From JBBCJM01 sp037190175 (GTDB taxonomy: Bacteria > Pseudomonadota > Alphaproteobacteria > Rhodobacterales > Rhodobacteraceae), in the NCBI GenBank assembly GCA_037190175.1, contig JBBCJM010000097.1, positions 1 to 42,429 of the forward strand: a stretch of 42,429 nt of DNA. The letters are read 5' to 3'. The translations under genes were made by a program, and so were the position numbers. Under the pieces are notes generated by a model. The model saw only the letters and a list, made by a program, of their open reading frames with translations. It was not told the origin of the DNA and did no database searches. This document shows, piece by piece, positions 7,590-15,514 of this stretch (position 1 is its first letter; every line of letters starts with the position of its first letter).

Positions 7590-9143
7590 CTACCGCTTGC
7601 GGAAAAGGCCGCCCAGGATGCCGCGCACCACCGCCTGCCCGCCCTTGGTGCCCAGCTGGCGGGCGAAGCTCTTGGCGAAGGCTTCCCCGATCGAATCCGA
7701 GGACCGGCTGCGGGTCGAGGGCTTCCTGGTGCCCTGCTTCGGCATCTTGGGGTCATAGCGGCGGGCGTTGCGGAACTCGCGGTCCTCCTCCGCCGCGCGG
7801 GCCTCGCGCGCCTCGGCCTCGGCCGCCTCGCGGGCGGCGGCCTCGGCCCGCGCCCGCAGCCGCTCATGCGCCGAGTCGCGGTCGATCAGGGTCTCGTAGC
7901 GGCCGCGCACCGGGCTTTCCGCGACCAGCCGGCTGCGCTCCTCCGCCGGGATCGGGCCCAAAAGGCTCATCGGCGGGCGCACCAGCGTGCGCTCCACCAC
8001 CCCCGGCACCCCCTTGCGCTCGAGGAAGGAGGTCACCGCCTCGCCCGTCCCCACCTCGCGGATCGCCTCCTCGGTGGAGAAGCGCGGGTTGGCGCGGTAG
8101 GTCTGCGCGGCCTGCCGCAGTTCCTTCTGGTCCTTGGCGGTATAGGCGCGCAGCGCGTGCTGGATGCGGTTGCCCAGCTGGGCCAGGATCACCTCGGGCA
8201 CGTCCGCGGGGCGCTGGGTGATGAACCAGACCCCCACCCCCTTCGACCGGATCAGGCGCGCCACCTGCTCCACCTTGTCGACCAGCCCCTTGGGCGCGCC
8301 GTCGAACAGCAGATGCGCCTCGTCGAAGAAGAACACGAGCTTCGGCTTCTCGGGGTCGCCCACCTCGGGCAGTTCCTCGAAAAGCTCGGACAGCAGCCAC
8401 AAGAGGAAGGTGGCATAGAGCCGCGGCGAGGCCATCAGCCTGTCCGCCGCCAGCACCGAGACATAGCCCCGCCCGTCAGGCGCCACCCGCATCAGGTCGG
8501 CCAGATCGAGGGCCGGTTCCCCGAACATCCCCGCACCGCCCTGGTTCTCCAGCACCAGGAGCCGGCGCTGGATCGCGCCGACCGAGGTGGTCGATACCAG
8601 CCCGTAGCGGGCCGAGATGTCCCGCGCGTTCTCGGCGATGAAGGTCAGCATCGCCTGCAGGTCCTTGAGGTCGAGGATCGGCAGCCCCTCGTCGTCGGCC
8701 AGCCGGAAGGCGACGTTGATCACCCCCTCCTGCGGCTCGGTCAGTTCGAGGAGGCGCGAGAGCAGCAGCGGCCCCATCTCGGCCACCGTGGTGCGCACCG
8801 GATGGCCCTGCTGGCCGAAGAGATCCCAGAAGATCACCGGGAAGGCCCGGTTCTTCAGCTCCCAGCCGATGGTGGCCGAACGGGCGGCGAAGCTGTCCAG
8901 CAGCTTGCCCTGCGGGTTGCCGGCCGCGCCGATGCCCGAGAGGTCGCCCTTGATGTCGGAACAGAAGACCGGCACCCCCGCGGCCGAGAACCCCTCGGCC
9001 AGCACCTGCAAGGTCACGGTCTTGCCGGTGCCGGTGGCGCCCGCGATCAGCCCGTGGCGGTTGGCCTGCCCCAGCAGCAGGTGCTGCGGCGCGCCGTGGC
9101 CCTCGCCCCCGCCGCCCACGAAGATCGCCGGTTCCTCTGCCAT
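7590..9143 (-). CDS. HerA-like/DUF853 (YjgR family) ATPase
   Basis: The 517-residue protein is an FtsK/HerA-superfamily ATPase of the YjgR (DUF853) type. Walker A is GATGTGKT (residues 35-42) and Walker B is LVFFFDEAHLL (about residue 270). CSDIKGDLSGIG and FITQRPADVPEVIL are hallmark segments of the family. A charged region rich in Arg, Ala and Glu (about residues 425-470) precedes a basic C-terminus. The cellular role of YjgR proteins is not settled; by relation to HerA they may translocate nucleic acid. The start at 9143 follows a GGAGAGGG ribosome-binding site. The gene appears to be transcribed alone. Confidence 0.92.
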   Translation of the reverse strand: MAEEPAIFVGGGGEGHGAPQHLLLGQANRHGLIAGATGTGKTVTLQVLAEGFSAAGVPVFCSDIKGDLSGIGAAGNPQGKLLDSFAARSATIGWELKNRAFPVIFWDLFGQQGHPVRTTVAEMGPLLLSRLLELTEPQEGVINVAFRLADDEGLPILDLKDLQAMLTFIAENARDISARYGLVSTTSVGAIQRRLLVLENQGGAGMFGEPALDLADLMRVAPDGRGYVSVLAADRLMASPRLYATFLLWLLSELFEELPEVGDPEKPKLVFFFDEAHLLFDGAPKGLVDKVEQVARLIRSKGVGVWFITQRPADVPEVILAQLGNRIQHALRAYTAKDQKELRQAAQTYRANPRFSTEEAIREVGTGEAVTSFLERKGVPGVVERTLVRPPMSLLGPIPAEERSRLVAESPVRGRYETLIDRDSAHERLRARAEAAAREAAEAEAREARAAEEDREFRNARRYDPKMPKQGTRKPSTRSRSSDSIGEAFAKSFARQLGTKGGQAVVRGILGGLFRKR

Positions 9144-9268
9144 CGCCCTCTCCCGCTCTCGGCCGTCCGGCGCGACAATACAGCGTTAATCCCGCCGTGC
9201 CAGTCTCGGCCTCGCCCTCGGGCGTGCGGTGGCGCGCCCCGGGGGGTGACTTCCTCCCTGTCCGACTG

Positions 9269-9299
9269 GCCGCGCCCTTGAAAAGGCGCGGCTTTTTTT
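9269..9299 (+). terminator. Rho-independent terminator, rightward, with no upstream gene
   Basis: GCCGCGCC (9269-9276) pairs with GGCGCGGC (9285-9292), followed by seven T residues at 9293-9299. The nearest annotated gene to the left reads the other way, so this terminator should end a short unannotated rightward transcript. Confidence 0.75.
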
Positions 9300-9335
9300 C
9301 ATGGCGAATGTCGGGGGCGCCGGACGGATTCGCAG

Positions 9336-9438
9336 TTGACGCAAGGGTGCGAAGCACGTAGCGTCCCCTGCCATGAAGTCGGCCAGTCCGACAGGGAGCA
9401 ACAAGTGAACCTGCAAAGGGCCGGTCCGCCGGCCCTTT
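9336..9438 (+). ncRNA. Candidate small transcription unit with leaderless 11-codon frame
   Basis: TTGACG (9336-9341) and TAGCGT (9359-9364) with a 17-base spacer resemble a sigma-70-type promoter, although the -10 element is weak. The predicted start falls within a few bases of an ATG at 9373, which opens an 11-residue frame (MKSASPTGSNK) ending at 9408. A perfect hairpin AAAGGGCCGG-TCCG-CCGGCCCTTT (9415-9438) follows. Inside the frame, GTCGG (9378-9382) and CCGAC (9388-9392) can form a small hairpin. It could be a small RNA, a leader peptide unit or a chance arrangement. Confidence 0.3.
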
Positions 9439-9565
9439 CGCCTGTCCGGGGCCGGCCCGGAGGCCGCCCGCTCACCCCGCCGCGACCGGCGCGCTTTGCC
9501 CGCTGACAGCGCCGCGCCCGCGTGCTAGGGGATGCGCCGACCCATAGCCCAAGCCGGACCCCGCG

Positions 9566-10207
9566 ATGACCAGAACCACGCTTGCCCTTGCCGCCCTCGC
9601 CGCCGCGCTGGCCCTGCCCGCCGCCGCGCAGGAAACCCCGCCCCCCGCCGAGCCGGAGGTGCAGACCGTGCCCGCGCCGCTCGACAGCGACCTGTCGCTG
9701 GGCCGCGAGGATGGCGAAGACGCCGGCGGCGTCGGTTCGACCTATGTGCAGACGACGCACGGCGACTGGGAACAGCGCTGCATCCGCACCGAGGACGGGG
9801 CCGATCCCTGCAACCTCTACCAGCTCCTGAAGGACGCCGACGGCAACGCGGTGTCGGAATTCTCGATCTTCGGCCTGCCGGCCGGGCAGCGTGCGGTGGC
9901 CGGGGCCACCGCCATCGTGCCGCTGGAGACCCTGCTGACCGAGGAGCTGACCCTGCAGATCGACAGCGCCACGCCCAAGAAATACCCGTTCAGCTGGTGC
10001 TCGCCCATCGGCTGCATCGCCCGGATCGGCTTCACCCAGGCCGAGGTGGATTCGATGAAGCGCGGCAACCTGGCGAAGATCACCATCGTGCCGGCGGTGG
10101 CGCCCGACCAGAAGGTCACGCTGAACATGTCGCTGCGCGGCTTCACCGCGGGGCTCGACGCGGTGAACCGCGCGAACGCGGCGCTGAACGCGGCCGGCGG
10201 GAACTGA
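9566..10207 (+). CDS. Invasion-associated locus B (IalB) family protein
   Basis: The 213-residue protein is exported: residues 1-21 form a classical Sec signal peptide ending in ALPAAAQ. The IalB domain begins with the typical GDWEQRCIRTEDGADPCNLY (about residues 68-87) and contains four further conserved segments, including FSIFGLPAGQRAVAGAT and the pair of Cys in SWCSPIGCIAR. IalB proteins are periplasmic or outer-membrane-associated. The name comes from Bartonella erythrocyte invasion, but homologues are widespread in free-living Alphaproteobacteria and their role there is unknown. A strong terminator follows the gene. Confidence 0.9.
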   Translation: MTRTTLALAALAAALALPAAAQETPPPAEPEVQTVPAPLDSDLSLGREDGEDAGGVGSTYVQTTHGDWEQRCIRTEDGADPCNLYQLLKDADGNAVSEFSIFGLPAGQRAVAGATAIVPLETLLTEELTLQIDSATPKKYPFSWCSPIGCIARIGFTQAEVDSMKRGNLAKITIVPAVAPDQKVTLNMSLRGFTAGLDAVNRANAALNAAGGN

Positions 10208-10227
10208 ACTTCACGCGACAAATGAAG

Positions 10228-10262
10228 AAAGCCCGGCAGTCCCTTGGGATGCCGGGCTTTTT
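10228..10262. terminator. Bidirectional intrinsic terminator
   Basis: AAAGCCCGGC (10228-10237) pairs with GCCGGGCTTT (10251-10260) around a 13-base loop, and the T-run continues to 10262. On the minus strand the stem ends in TTTCTTC. It lies between the converging IalB-family gene and ketoacyl synthase gene and probably serves both. Confidence 0.85.
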
Positions 10263-10325
10263 CGTGGGCCGCGCTGCGGAGTTTTCGAAGAAATCGGTGC
10301 AGGTTTCCGCGCGGATTTCGGCGCC

Positions 10326-11534
10326 TCACACCCGCCGCAGCGCGATCACCGCGTTCAGGCCCCCGAAGGCGAAGGCGTTCGACAGCGCCACATCGACCTT
10401 CGCCTGGCGGGCCACGTTCGGCACCACGTCCAGCGCGCATTCGGGGTCGGGCTCCTCATAGCCGATGGTCGGCGCGATCACCCCCTCGCGCAGCGCCATC
10501 AGGCAGGCCAGCAGCTCCACCGCCCCGGTGCCGCCGATCAGGTGCCCGTGCATCGACTTGGTGGAGGAGATCATCAGCCGGTCGGCATGATGGCCGAAGG
10601 CATGGGCCACCGCGGCGCATTCGGTCTTGTCGTTGGCCGCGGTACCGGTGCCGTGGGCGTTGATATAGCCCACGTCCTCGGGGTTCAGCCCGGCGTCGCG
10701 CAGGGCCCCGGTGATCGCCCGCTCCGCCCCCTGGGCCGAGGGCATCACGATGTCGCCCGCGTCGGCCGACATGGCGAAGCCGATCACCTCGGCCAGGATC
10801 TCGGCCCCCCGGCCCACCGCATGGTCCCAGTCCTCGAAGACGAAGACCGCCGCGCCCTCGCCCTGCACCATGCCGTCGCGGTTGGCGCTGAAGGGGCGGC
10901 AGGCGGTCTTCGACATCACCCGCAGCCCTTCCCAGGCCTTGATCCCGCCGAAGCACAGCATCGCCTCCGACCCGCCGGTCAGCATCGCGGTGGCCGCGCC
11001 CGAGCGCACCATCTGGAAGGCCAGCCCCATGGCGTGGTTCGACGAGGCGCAGGCGGTGGCCACGCTGAAGGTCGGCCCGCGCAGCCCGTATTCCATCGAC
11101 AGGTGGCTGGCCGCCGCATTGTTCATCAGCTTGGGCACCACGAAGGGATGCACGCGGTTCTTCTTCTCCTCGTAGACCGCGCGGTAGTTCTCGTCCCAGG
11201 TGTTCACGCCCCCGGCGGCGGTGCCCAGCACCGCGCCGGTCTCCAGCCCCAGGGTGCCCTGGAAATCCAGCCCCGACTGTTCCACCGCCTGCCGCGCCGC
11301 CAGCAGGGTGAACTGGGTGAACTTGTCGTAGAGCACGATCTGCTGGCGGTTGAAATGCGCCTCGGGCTCCCAGCCCTGCACCTGCCCGCCGATCTGGATC
11401 GACAGCCGCTCGCGGTCGCGGATGTCCAGCGGCCCGATCCCGCAGCGGCCCTCGCTCAGTGCGGCGAAGGTGCCGGCCACGTCATGGGCCAGCGCGTTGA
11501 CCGTGCCCGCCCCGGTGATCGCGACCCGCCTCAT
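10326..11534 (-). CDS. Beta-ketoacyl-ACP synthase (FabF-like)
   Basis: The 402-residue condensing enzyme has the FabF/KAS II catalytic triad: Cys162 in ATACASSN, His294 in AHGTGT, and His331 in KSMHGHLIGG. Lys326 of that last motif is also present. It elongates an acyl chain on an acyl carrier protein with malonyl-ACP. The start overlaps the stop of the ACP gene as ATGA, so the two are translationally coupled. With lpxD just upstream on the same strand, it is more likely a dedicated enzyme for a special acyl chain (for example a lipid A acyl group) than the housekeeping FabF. This role is an inference from context. Confidence 0.9.
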   Translation of the reverse strand: MRRVAITGAGTVNALAHDVAGTFAALSEGRCGIGPLDIRDRERLSIQIGGQVQGWEPEAHFNRQQIVLYDKFTQFTLLAARQAVEQSGLDFQGTLGLETGAVLGTAAGGVNTWDENYRAVYEEKKNRVHPFVVPKLMNNAAASHLSMEYGLRGPTFSVATACASSNHAMGLAFQMVRSGAATAMLTGGSEAMLCFGGIKAWEGLRVMSKTACRPFSANRDGMVQGEGAAVFVFEDWDHAVGRGAEILAEVIGFAMSADAGDIVMPSAQGAERAITGALRDAGLNPEDVGYINAHGTGTAANDKTECAAVAHAFGHHADRLMISSTKSMHGHLIGGTGAVELLACLMALREGVIAPTIGYEEPDPECALDVVPNVARQAKVDVALSNAFAFGGLNAVIALRRV

Positions 11535-11800
11535 GCGCCCTTCTGGTCCGCGATGAGCCGTTCCACCGCCGCCACGATGGCGGCGACCGAGGAGATGTCG
11601 AAATCTCCCTGGCTGGGGTCGTTGGCGTTGAAGGGCACCGAGATGTCGAAGGCCTCCTCGATGGCGAAGATCGACTCGACAAGGCCCAGGCTGTCGATGC
11701 CCAGGCTTTCCAGCGTCGCATCCAGCTTCACGTCGTCCACGTCCAGCACCGCCTGTTCGGCGATGATGCGGATCACCCGGTCGCGCACGGTTTCGGTCAT
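11531..11800 (-). CDS. Specialised acyl carrier protein
   Basis: This 89-residue acidic protein carries the phosphopantetheine attachment site at Ser37 in LGIDSLGLVE. The following IFAIEEAFDISVPF segment matches ACP helix II. After it lies an insertion (NANDPSQGDFDISS) not seen in housekeeping AcpP, and this gives some likeness to AcpXL-type carriers, which serve very-long-chain lipid A acyl groups. It is coupled to the ketoacyl synthase by a four-base overlap, and lpxD ends 29 bases upstream. The housekeeping acpP is expected elsewhere in the genome. Confidence 0.9.
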   Translation of the reverse strand: MTETVRDRVIRIIAEQAVLDVDDVKLDATLESLGIDSLGLVESIFAIEEAFDISVPFNANDPSQGDFDISSVAAIVAAVERLIADQKGA

Positions 11801-11829
11801 CGGCTCTGCCTCCGCGTTTGCCTCGCGGT

Positions 11830-12921
11830 CTAGTCGCTCGCCGCCCCGCCGGAAAGCATCTTTTTCAGCGCCGCCACCTCGGCGGCCAGCCGCGGCAGCC
11901 GGCGCAGCGCCTTCTGCATCTCGACATGGCTCTGCATCTTCACCGCCGGATAGCCCAGCAGCACCCGGCCCGCGGGGGCGTTGGTGAAGATCTTGGTGGC
12001 GCCACCGGCGATCACGTCGTCGCCCACGAAGATGTTGTCGCTGACCCCGACCTGGCCCGCCAGCACCACCCGGTCGCCGATCCGGGCGGACCCCGCCACC
12101 CCCACCAGCCCGCAGAGCAGGCAGTCGCGCCCGACCTCGACGTTGTGGCCAAGCTGGACGAGGTTGTCGATCTTGGTGCCGGAGCCCACGCGGGTGTCGC
12201 GCACCGTGCCGCGGTCCACCGTGGAATTGGCGCCGATCTCCACGTCGTCCCCGATGGTGACGGAGCCGAGCGAATGGATCCGCGTCCAGCTCTGCCGCCT
12301 GATCTCGGCGCGGGCGCCCAGGGTCTCGCGGATCTCCTCGATCCCCGATTTCTCGGGCGTCACGAAGCTGAACCCGTCGCCCCCGATCACCGCATTGGGC
12401 TGGCAGATGAAGCGGTCGCCGATGGTCACCCGCGGCCCGATCCGCGCGCCTTGCAGGATCAGCGCGTCGGCGCCGATCCGCGCGCCCTCGGCGATGGAGA
12501 CATGGCTGGCGATCCTTGCGCGGGGGCCGAGCACCGCGCCTTGGCCGATCGCCACGAAGGGGCCGATGGCCGCGCCCTCTCCCAGTTCGGCCGAGGGGTC
12601 GATCACCGCGGAAGGATGGATGCCCGGCGCGATCGCCGGCCCGGGGTCCATCAGGCGGGTCAGCCCCGAGAGCGCCAGCCGCGAGCGGGGGGCGAAGATC
12701 GCGGCCTTCAGCCCCAGCGCCCGCCAGTCGGCCCCGGGCCAGACCACCGCGGCCCGCGCCTGCCCCTTGCCGATGCCCTCGGCATAGCGCGGGTCCATGG
12801 CCAGGGCCAGGTCGCCCGGCCCTGCCGCCGCGGGCTCGGCGGCGCGCTCGACCACCAGCGACAGGTCGCCCTCGGCCTCGGCCCCCAGGGCGGCGGCGAT
12901 CTCGGCGATGGAATGGGTCAT
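11830..12921 (-). CDS. lpxD: UDP-3-O-(3-hydroxyacyl)glucosamine N-acyltransferase LpxD
   Basis: The 363-residue protein transfers a 3-hydroxyacyl group from ACP to UDP-3-O-acylglucosamine in lipid A synthesis. An N-terminal uridine-binding domain (residues about 1-100) is followed by a left-handed beta-helix of hexapeptide repeats (about 100-335) and a C-terminal helix that would contact ACP. The catalytic histidine lies in LVQLGHNVEVG (His259). The start at 12921 is preceded by a GGGAGG ribosome-binding site (12927-12932) that begins inside a hairpin. The gene is placed with an ACP and a ketoacyl synthase rather than in the bamA-lpxD-fabZ-lpxA cluster, so it may be a second lpxD. Confidence 0.93.
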   Translation of the reverse strand: MTHSIAEIAAALGAEAEGDLSLVVERAAEPAAAGPGDLALAMDPRYAEGIGKGQARAAVVWPGADWRALGLKAAIFAPRSRLALSGLTRLMDPGPAIAPGIHPSAVIDPSAELGEGAAIGPFVAIGQGAVLGPRARIASHVSIAEGARIGADALILQGARIGPRVTIGDRFICQPNAVIGGDGFSFVTPEKSGIEEIRETLGARAEIRRQSWTRIHSLGSVTIGDDVEIGANSTVDRGTVRDTRVGSGTKIDNLVQLGHNVEVGRDCLLCGLVGVAGSARIGDRVVLAGQVGVSDNIFVGDDVIAGGATKIFTNAPAGRVLLGYPAVKMQSHVEMQKALRRLPRLAAEVAALKKMLSGGAASD

Positions 12922-12930
12922 GGGAACCTC

Positions 12931-12948
12931 CCGGGGGCTTGCCCCCGG
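12931..12948. terminator. Intercistronic hairpin between L,D-transpeptidase and lpxD
   Basis: CCGGGGGC (12931-12938) and GCCCCCGG (12941-12948) form a perfect stem with a very tight loop. There is no T-run. The last two stem bases on the minus strand are the first two of the lpxD ribosome-binding site. It may slow or attenuate transcription, or tune lpxD translation. Confidence 0.5.
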
Positions 12949-12952
12949 TGAT

Positions 12953-14602
12953 TTAGTCCCCCGCGGCCCGCGTGACCACCCCGGCCCTGACCAGCGCGGC
13001 AAAGATCGCCGCGTCGCGGCCGTACATGTCGCGGCGGTACTGCATCATCCCCTTGGGGTTCGAGAAGGCGGTGCGGTATTCCAGATGGATCGGCACCGGG
13101 TCCTTCAGATAGATCCGCTCCTGCTTGCGGCTGTCCAGCACCTTGTGGAACAGGGTCTTGGGATCGGCCTCCTGCCGCGACAGCAGCTCGTAGGCGAATT
13201 CGAACGGGTCGGCCAGCCGCACGCAGCCCGAGGAATAGGTCCGCACCTCGCGCGCGAACAGGTGCTTGTCGGGCGTGTCGTGCAGATAGATCGCATGCGG
13301 GTTGGGGAACATGAACTTCACCCGCCCCAGCGCGTTGCTGTCGCCCGGCGCCTGCCGCAGGTTGAAGGGGAAGTTGCGCGCCGAATAGGCGGCGAAGTTC
13401 ACCGCGCTGCGCGGCACCACCCTGCCCCGCGAATCCACCAGTTGCAGGTGGCCCAGCGCATTGGGGTTGGCCTGGAGCCGCGGCAGGTAGTCGCGCTTGA
13501 TGATCCCGGGCGGCACGGTCCAGTCCGGGTTCAGCTCCATATAGGTCATCTTGTGGCTGAACTCGGGGGTGTTCTTGTCGGTCACCTCGGCCCCCACCAC
13601 CGCGCGGGTCGAGAAGGTGACGCGCCCGTCGTCCACGATCTTGGCGGTGTAGTCGGCGAGGTTGACCCAGATATGCCGCCCGCCGCGGTCGAAGTTCAGC
13701 CAGCGTTCCCGCTCCATCGCCACGATCACCGCCTCCAGCCGCCGGGCGGGGGCTGTGTTGATCTCGGTCATGGTGGCCGCATTGGCCTGGCCGGTGGGCT
13801 CCAGCCCGTGGTCGGCCTGGAAGGCCGAGACGGCGCGGGCGATCCCCTCGTCATAGCTGGCCGCGGCGGAGCGGGGCAGATAGCCCATGGCCGACAGCCG
13901 GTCGCGCAGGGCGATGAGGGCGGGGCCGGTCGCGCCCTTCTCCAGCGACTTCGCCGGCACCGGCGCGCCCCAGGCATCGGCCGCCACCGCCTCCTCCAGC
14001 ATCAGCCGGGCCTTCATCAGCTGGGCATATTCCGGGGTGCGGGGGGCAAGGTCGCGCAGGAAGCCGGCCGGATCGGCGGCGCGCGCGAAACCGTCGAGGT
14101 TGCCGCGGCGGTCGCGCACCGGCACCTCGCGCACGATGCCCGGCACGACCTTCGAGGGCACCAGCGCCCCGGTCTGCACGTCGCGGGCATAGTCCAGCAA
14201 GGCCGCGGTCATCCGCACCTCCAGCCGGCCGCGGTCGCCCTCGGTGCGGGCGGCGCGGAAGGCGGCGATCAGTTCGGCGGGGTCATAGCGGCGCACCGGC
14301 AGCCCGTGCGCCGCCGCCCCGTCCAGCGCGGAAAGCAGCGCGGCGCGGCGCCCGGCGGCCTCGGCCGTGGTCCAGAAGGCGGCATAGTTGCGCTCGGCAT
14401 AGAAGCCCGCGATGGCCTCGTCGTCCGCCGCGGCCTCGGCGATGGCGCTGCGGAAGGCATTGGCGGCCGCGGCGGGCGAGGCGTTCTGCGCCGCCAGCGG
14501 CAGCACCGACTGCGCCCCGGCAGGCCACGCCAACCCCGCGCAGAGCGCGATCAGCGAAAGTCCCCGGACAATCCGGGCATCGGGGCGAGCGACCAACGTC
14601 AT
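12953..14602 (-). CDS. L,D-transpeptidase, YcbB (LdtD) family
   Basis: The 549-residue protein is a periplasmic enzyme that makes 3-3 cross-links in peptidoglycan. A signal peptide covers residues 1-31 (ending WPAGAQ). A scaffold domain follows, then a peptidoglycan-binding segment (about 275-330, with GPALIALRDRLSAMGYLP), and then the YkuD catalytic domain. The active-site motif is TYSSGCVRLADP with Cys460, preceded by the conserved His in DTPDKHLF. Length and order match the large YcbB type. The start at 14602 is preceded by GAGGA and begins the signal peptide; the frame is open further upstream without a better start. It is divergent from the YcbK-type gene, as ycbB and ycbK are also neighbours in E. 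coli. Confidence 0.92.
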   Translation of the reverse strand: MTLVARPDARIVRGLSLIALCAGLAWPAGAQSVLPLAAQNASPAAAANAFRSAIAEAAADDEAIAGFYAERNYAAFWTTAEAAGRRAALLSALDGAAAHGLPVRRYDPAELIAAFRAARTEGDRGRLEVRMTAALLDYARDVQTGALVPSKVVPGIVREVPVRDRRGNLDGFARAADPAGFLRDLAPRTPEYAQLMKARLMLEEAVAADAWGAPVPAKSLEKGATGPALIALRDRLSAMGYLPRSAAASYDEGIARAVSAFQADHGLEPTGQANAATMTEINTAPARRLEAVIVAMERERWLNFDRGGRHIWVNLADYTAKIVDDGRVTFSTRAVVGAEVTDKNTPEFSHKMTYMELNPDWTVPPGIIKRDYLPRLQANPNALGHLQLVDSRGRVVPRSAVNFAAYSARNFPFNLRQAPGDSNALGRVKFMFPNPHAIYLHDTPDKHLFAREVRTYSSGCVRLADPFEFAYELLSRQEADPKTLFHKVLDSRKQERIYLKDPVPIHLEYRTAFSNPKGMMQYRRDMYGRDAAIFAALVRAGVVTRAAGD

Positions 14603-14941
14603 GAGAATCCTCAAATCACGCAAAGCGGTGTTCCAGCCTCCAGATTCGCCGGCGCGGGCCCCGAGTCCATTCACAAACCCGAAGGATCGCGGGGGTCGGG
14701 GCAACAGCGCGCCGGACTGTCGCTTTCGCGTCACAGCGGCGTGATGGGAAGCGCCCTGCCCGAGCCCGCCGCGGTTTTCAGCAATTTTTTGCTTATTGCC
14801 GGCCTGATGGTCGCAGGCGGCTTCGCGGCGCTTTTCCCGGGCCACGCCCCTGTGTCATAGTCCGGGGCGTGCCAGGGGATGGGCACGAGACCGAAGTTGC
14901 CCCCAGGGCGACCAACAAGAGCGACGGGACAGGCCAGAAGA
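14603..14941. promoter_or_regulatory. Divergent promoter region between two envelope genes
   Basis: This 339-base gap must hold promoters for the leftward L,D-transpeptidase and the rightward YcbK-type gene. The only A+T-rich tract is about 14774-14800 (TTTTCAGCAATTTTTTGC and following), the best place for a promoter. No convincing gene, clear operator or terminator is visible. Confidence 0.4.
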
Positions 14942-15511
14942 ATGACGGAACAAGCCGATTCAGCGTTCTCGCGTCGGGGGCTCCTGCGTGCCTTCGCCGC
15001 GACCGCGGTGGTGGCGGCGCCCACCTACGCCAATGCCTTCGGACTGCTGCGCGGGGCGGGCGACATCCGCCGGGTGCGGATGTACTCGGGCCGCACCGGC
15101 GAGACGATCGACACGATCTACTGGATCGAGGGGCAGTACATCCCCGAGGTCATGAAGGAAATCAACCACTTCATGCGCGACTGGCGCAGCGGGGCCACGG
15201 CGAGGATCGACACCCGCACCATCGACATCATGGCCGCGGCGCACAGGCTGATGGACGTGACCGAACCCTACATGATGCTCTCGGGCTACCGCTCGCCGCA
15301 GACCAACGCCATGCTGCGGTCGCAGTCGCGCGGCGTGGCGCGCGACAGCCTGCACATGCGCGGCCAGGCCGCCGACCTGCGGCTGAAGTCGCGCAACGTC
15401 AGCCAGATGGCCCGCGCGGCCGAAGCCTGCGCCTCGGGCGGCGTGGGGCGCTATGCGCGCTCGAACTTCGTGCACATGGACTGCGGCCCGATCCGCACCT
15501 GGACGGGCTGA
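14942..15511 (+). CDS. YcbK family (DUF882) Tat-exported peptidase-like protein
   Basis: The 189-residue protein begins with a twin-arginine-like signal (SRRGLLRAFAATAVVAAPT), so it is probably exported folded. The mature part is a DUF882/peptidase M15-like domain: SGYRSPQTNAML (about residues 118-129), the zinc-type motif SLHMRGQAADL (about 140-150), and a final HMDCGP segment. M15 enzymes cut peptidoglycan stem peptides or cross-links, so this is a likely murein hydrolase. The start at 14942 is chosen because it begins the signal; an in-frame start 21 codons upstream would bury it. Its divergent neighbour is the YcbB-type transpeptidase, which supports a shared cell-wall role. Confidence 0.88.
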   Translation: MTEQADSAFSRRGLLRAFAATAVVAAPTYANAFGLLRGAGDIRRVRMYSGRTGETIDTIYWIEGQYIPEVMKEINHFMRDWRSGATARIDTRTIDIMAAAHRLMDVTEPYMMLSGYRSPQTNAMLRSQSRGVARDSLHMRGQAADLRLKSRNVSQMARAAEACASGGVGRYARSNFVHMDCGPIRTWTG

Positions 15512-15514
15512 GGG

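Larger units (their letters stand above)
9144..9565. other. 422-base intergenic region with small-transcript-like elements
   Basis: No protein gene of normal size fits here. The region holds a rightward intrinsic terminator with no gene in front of it (9269-9299), a promoter-like pair TTGACG/TAGCGT (9336-9341 and 9359-9364, 17-base spacer), an 11-codon reading frame at 9373-9408, and a perfect 10-bp hairpin at 9415-9438. Two 19-base stretches within it (9254-9272 and 9380-9398) are complementary to each other with one mismatch. It also carries the promoter of the leftward HerA-like gene and that of the rightward IalB-family gene. Confidence 0.6.
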
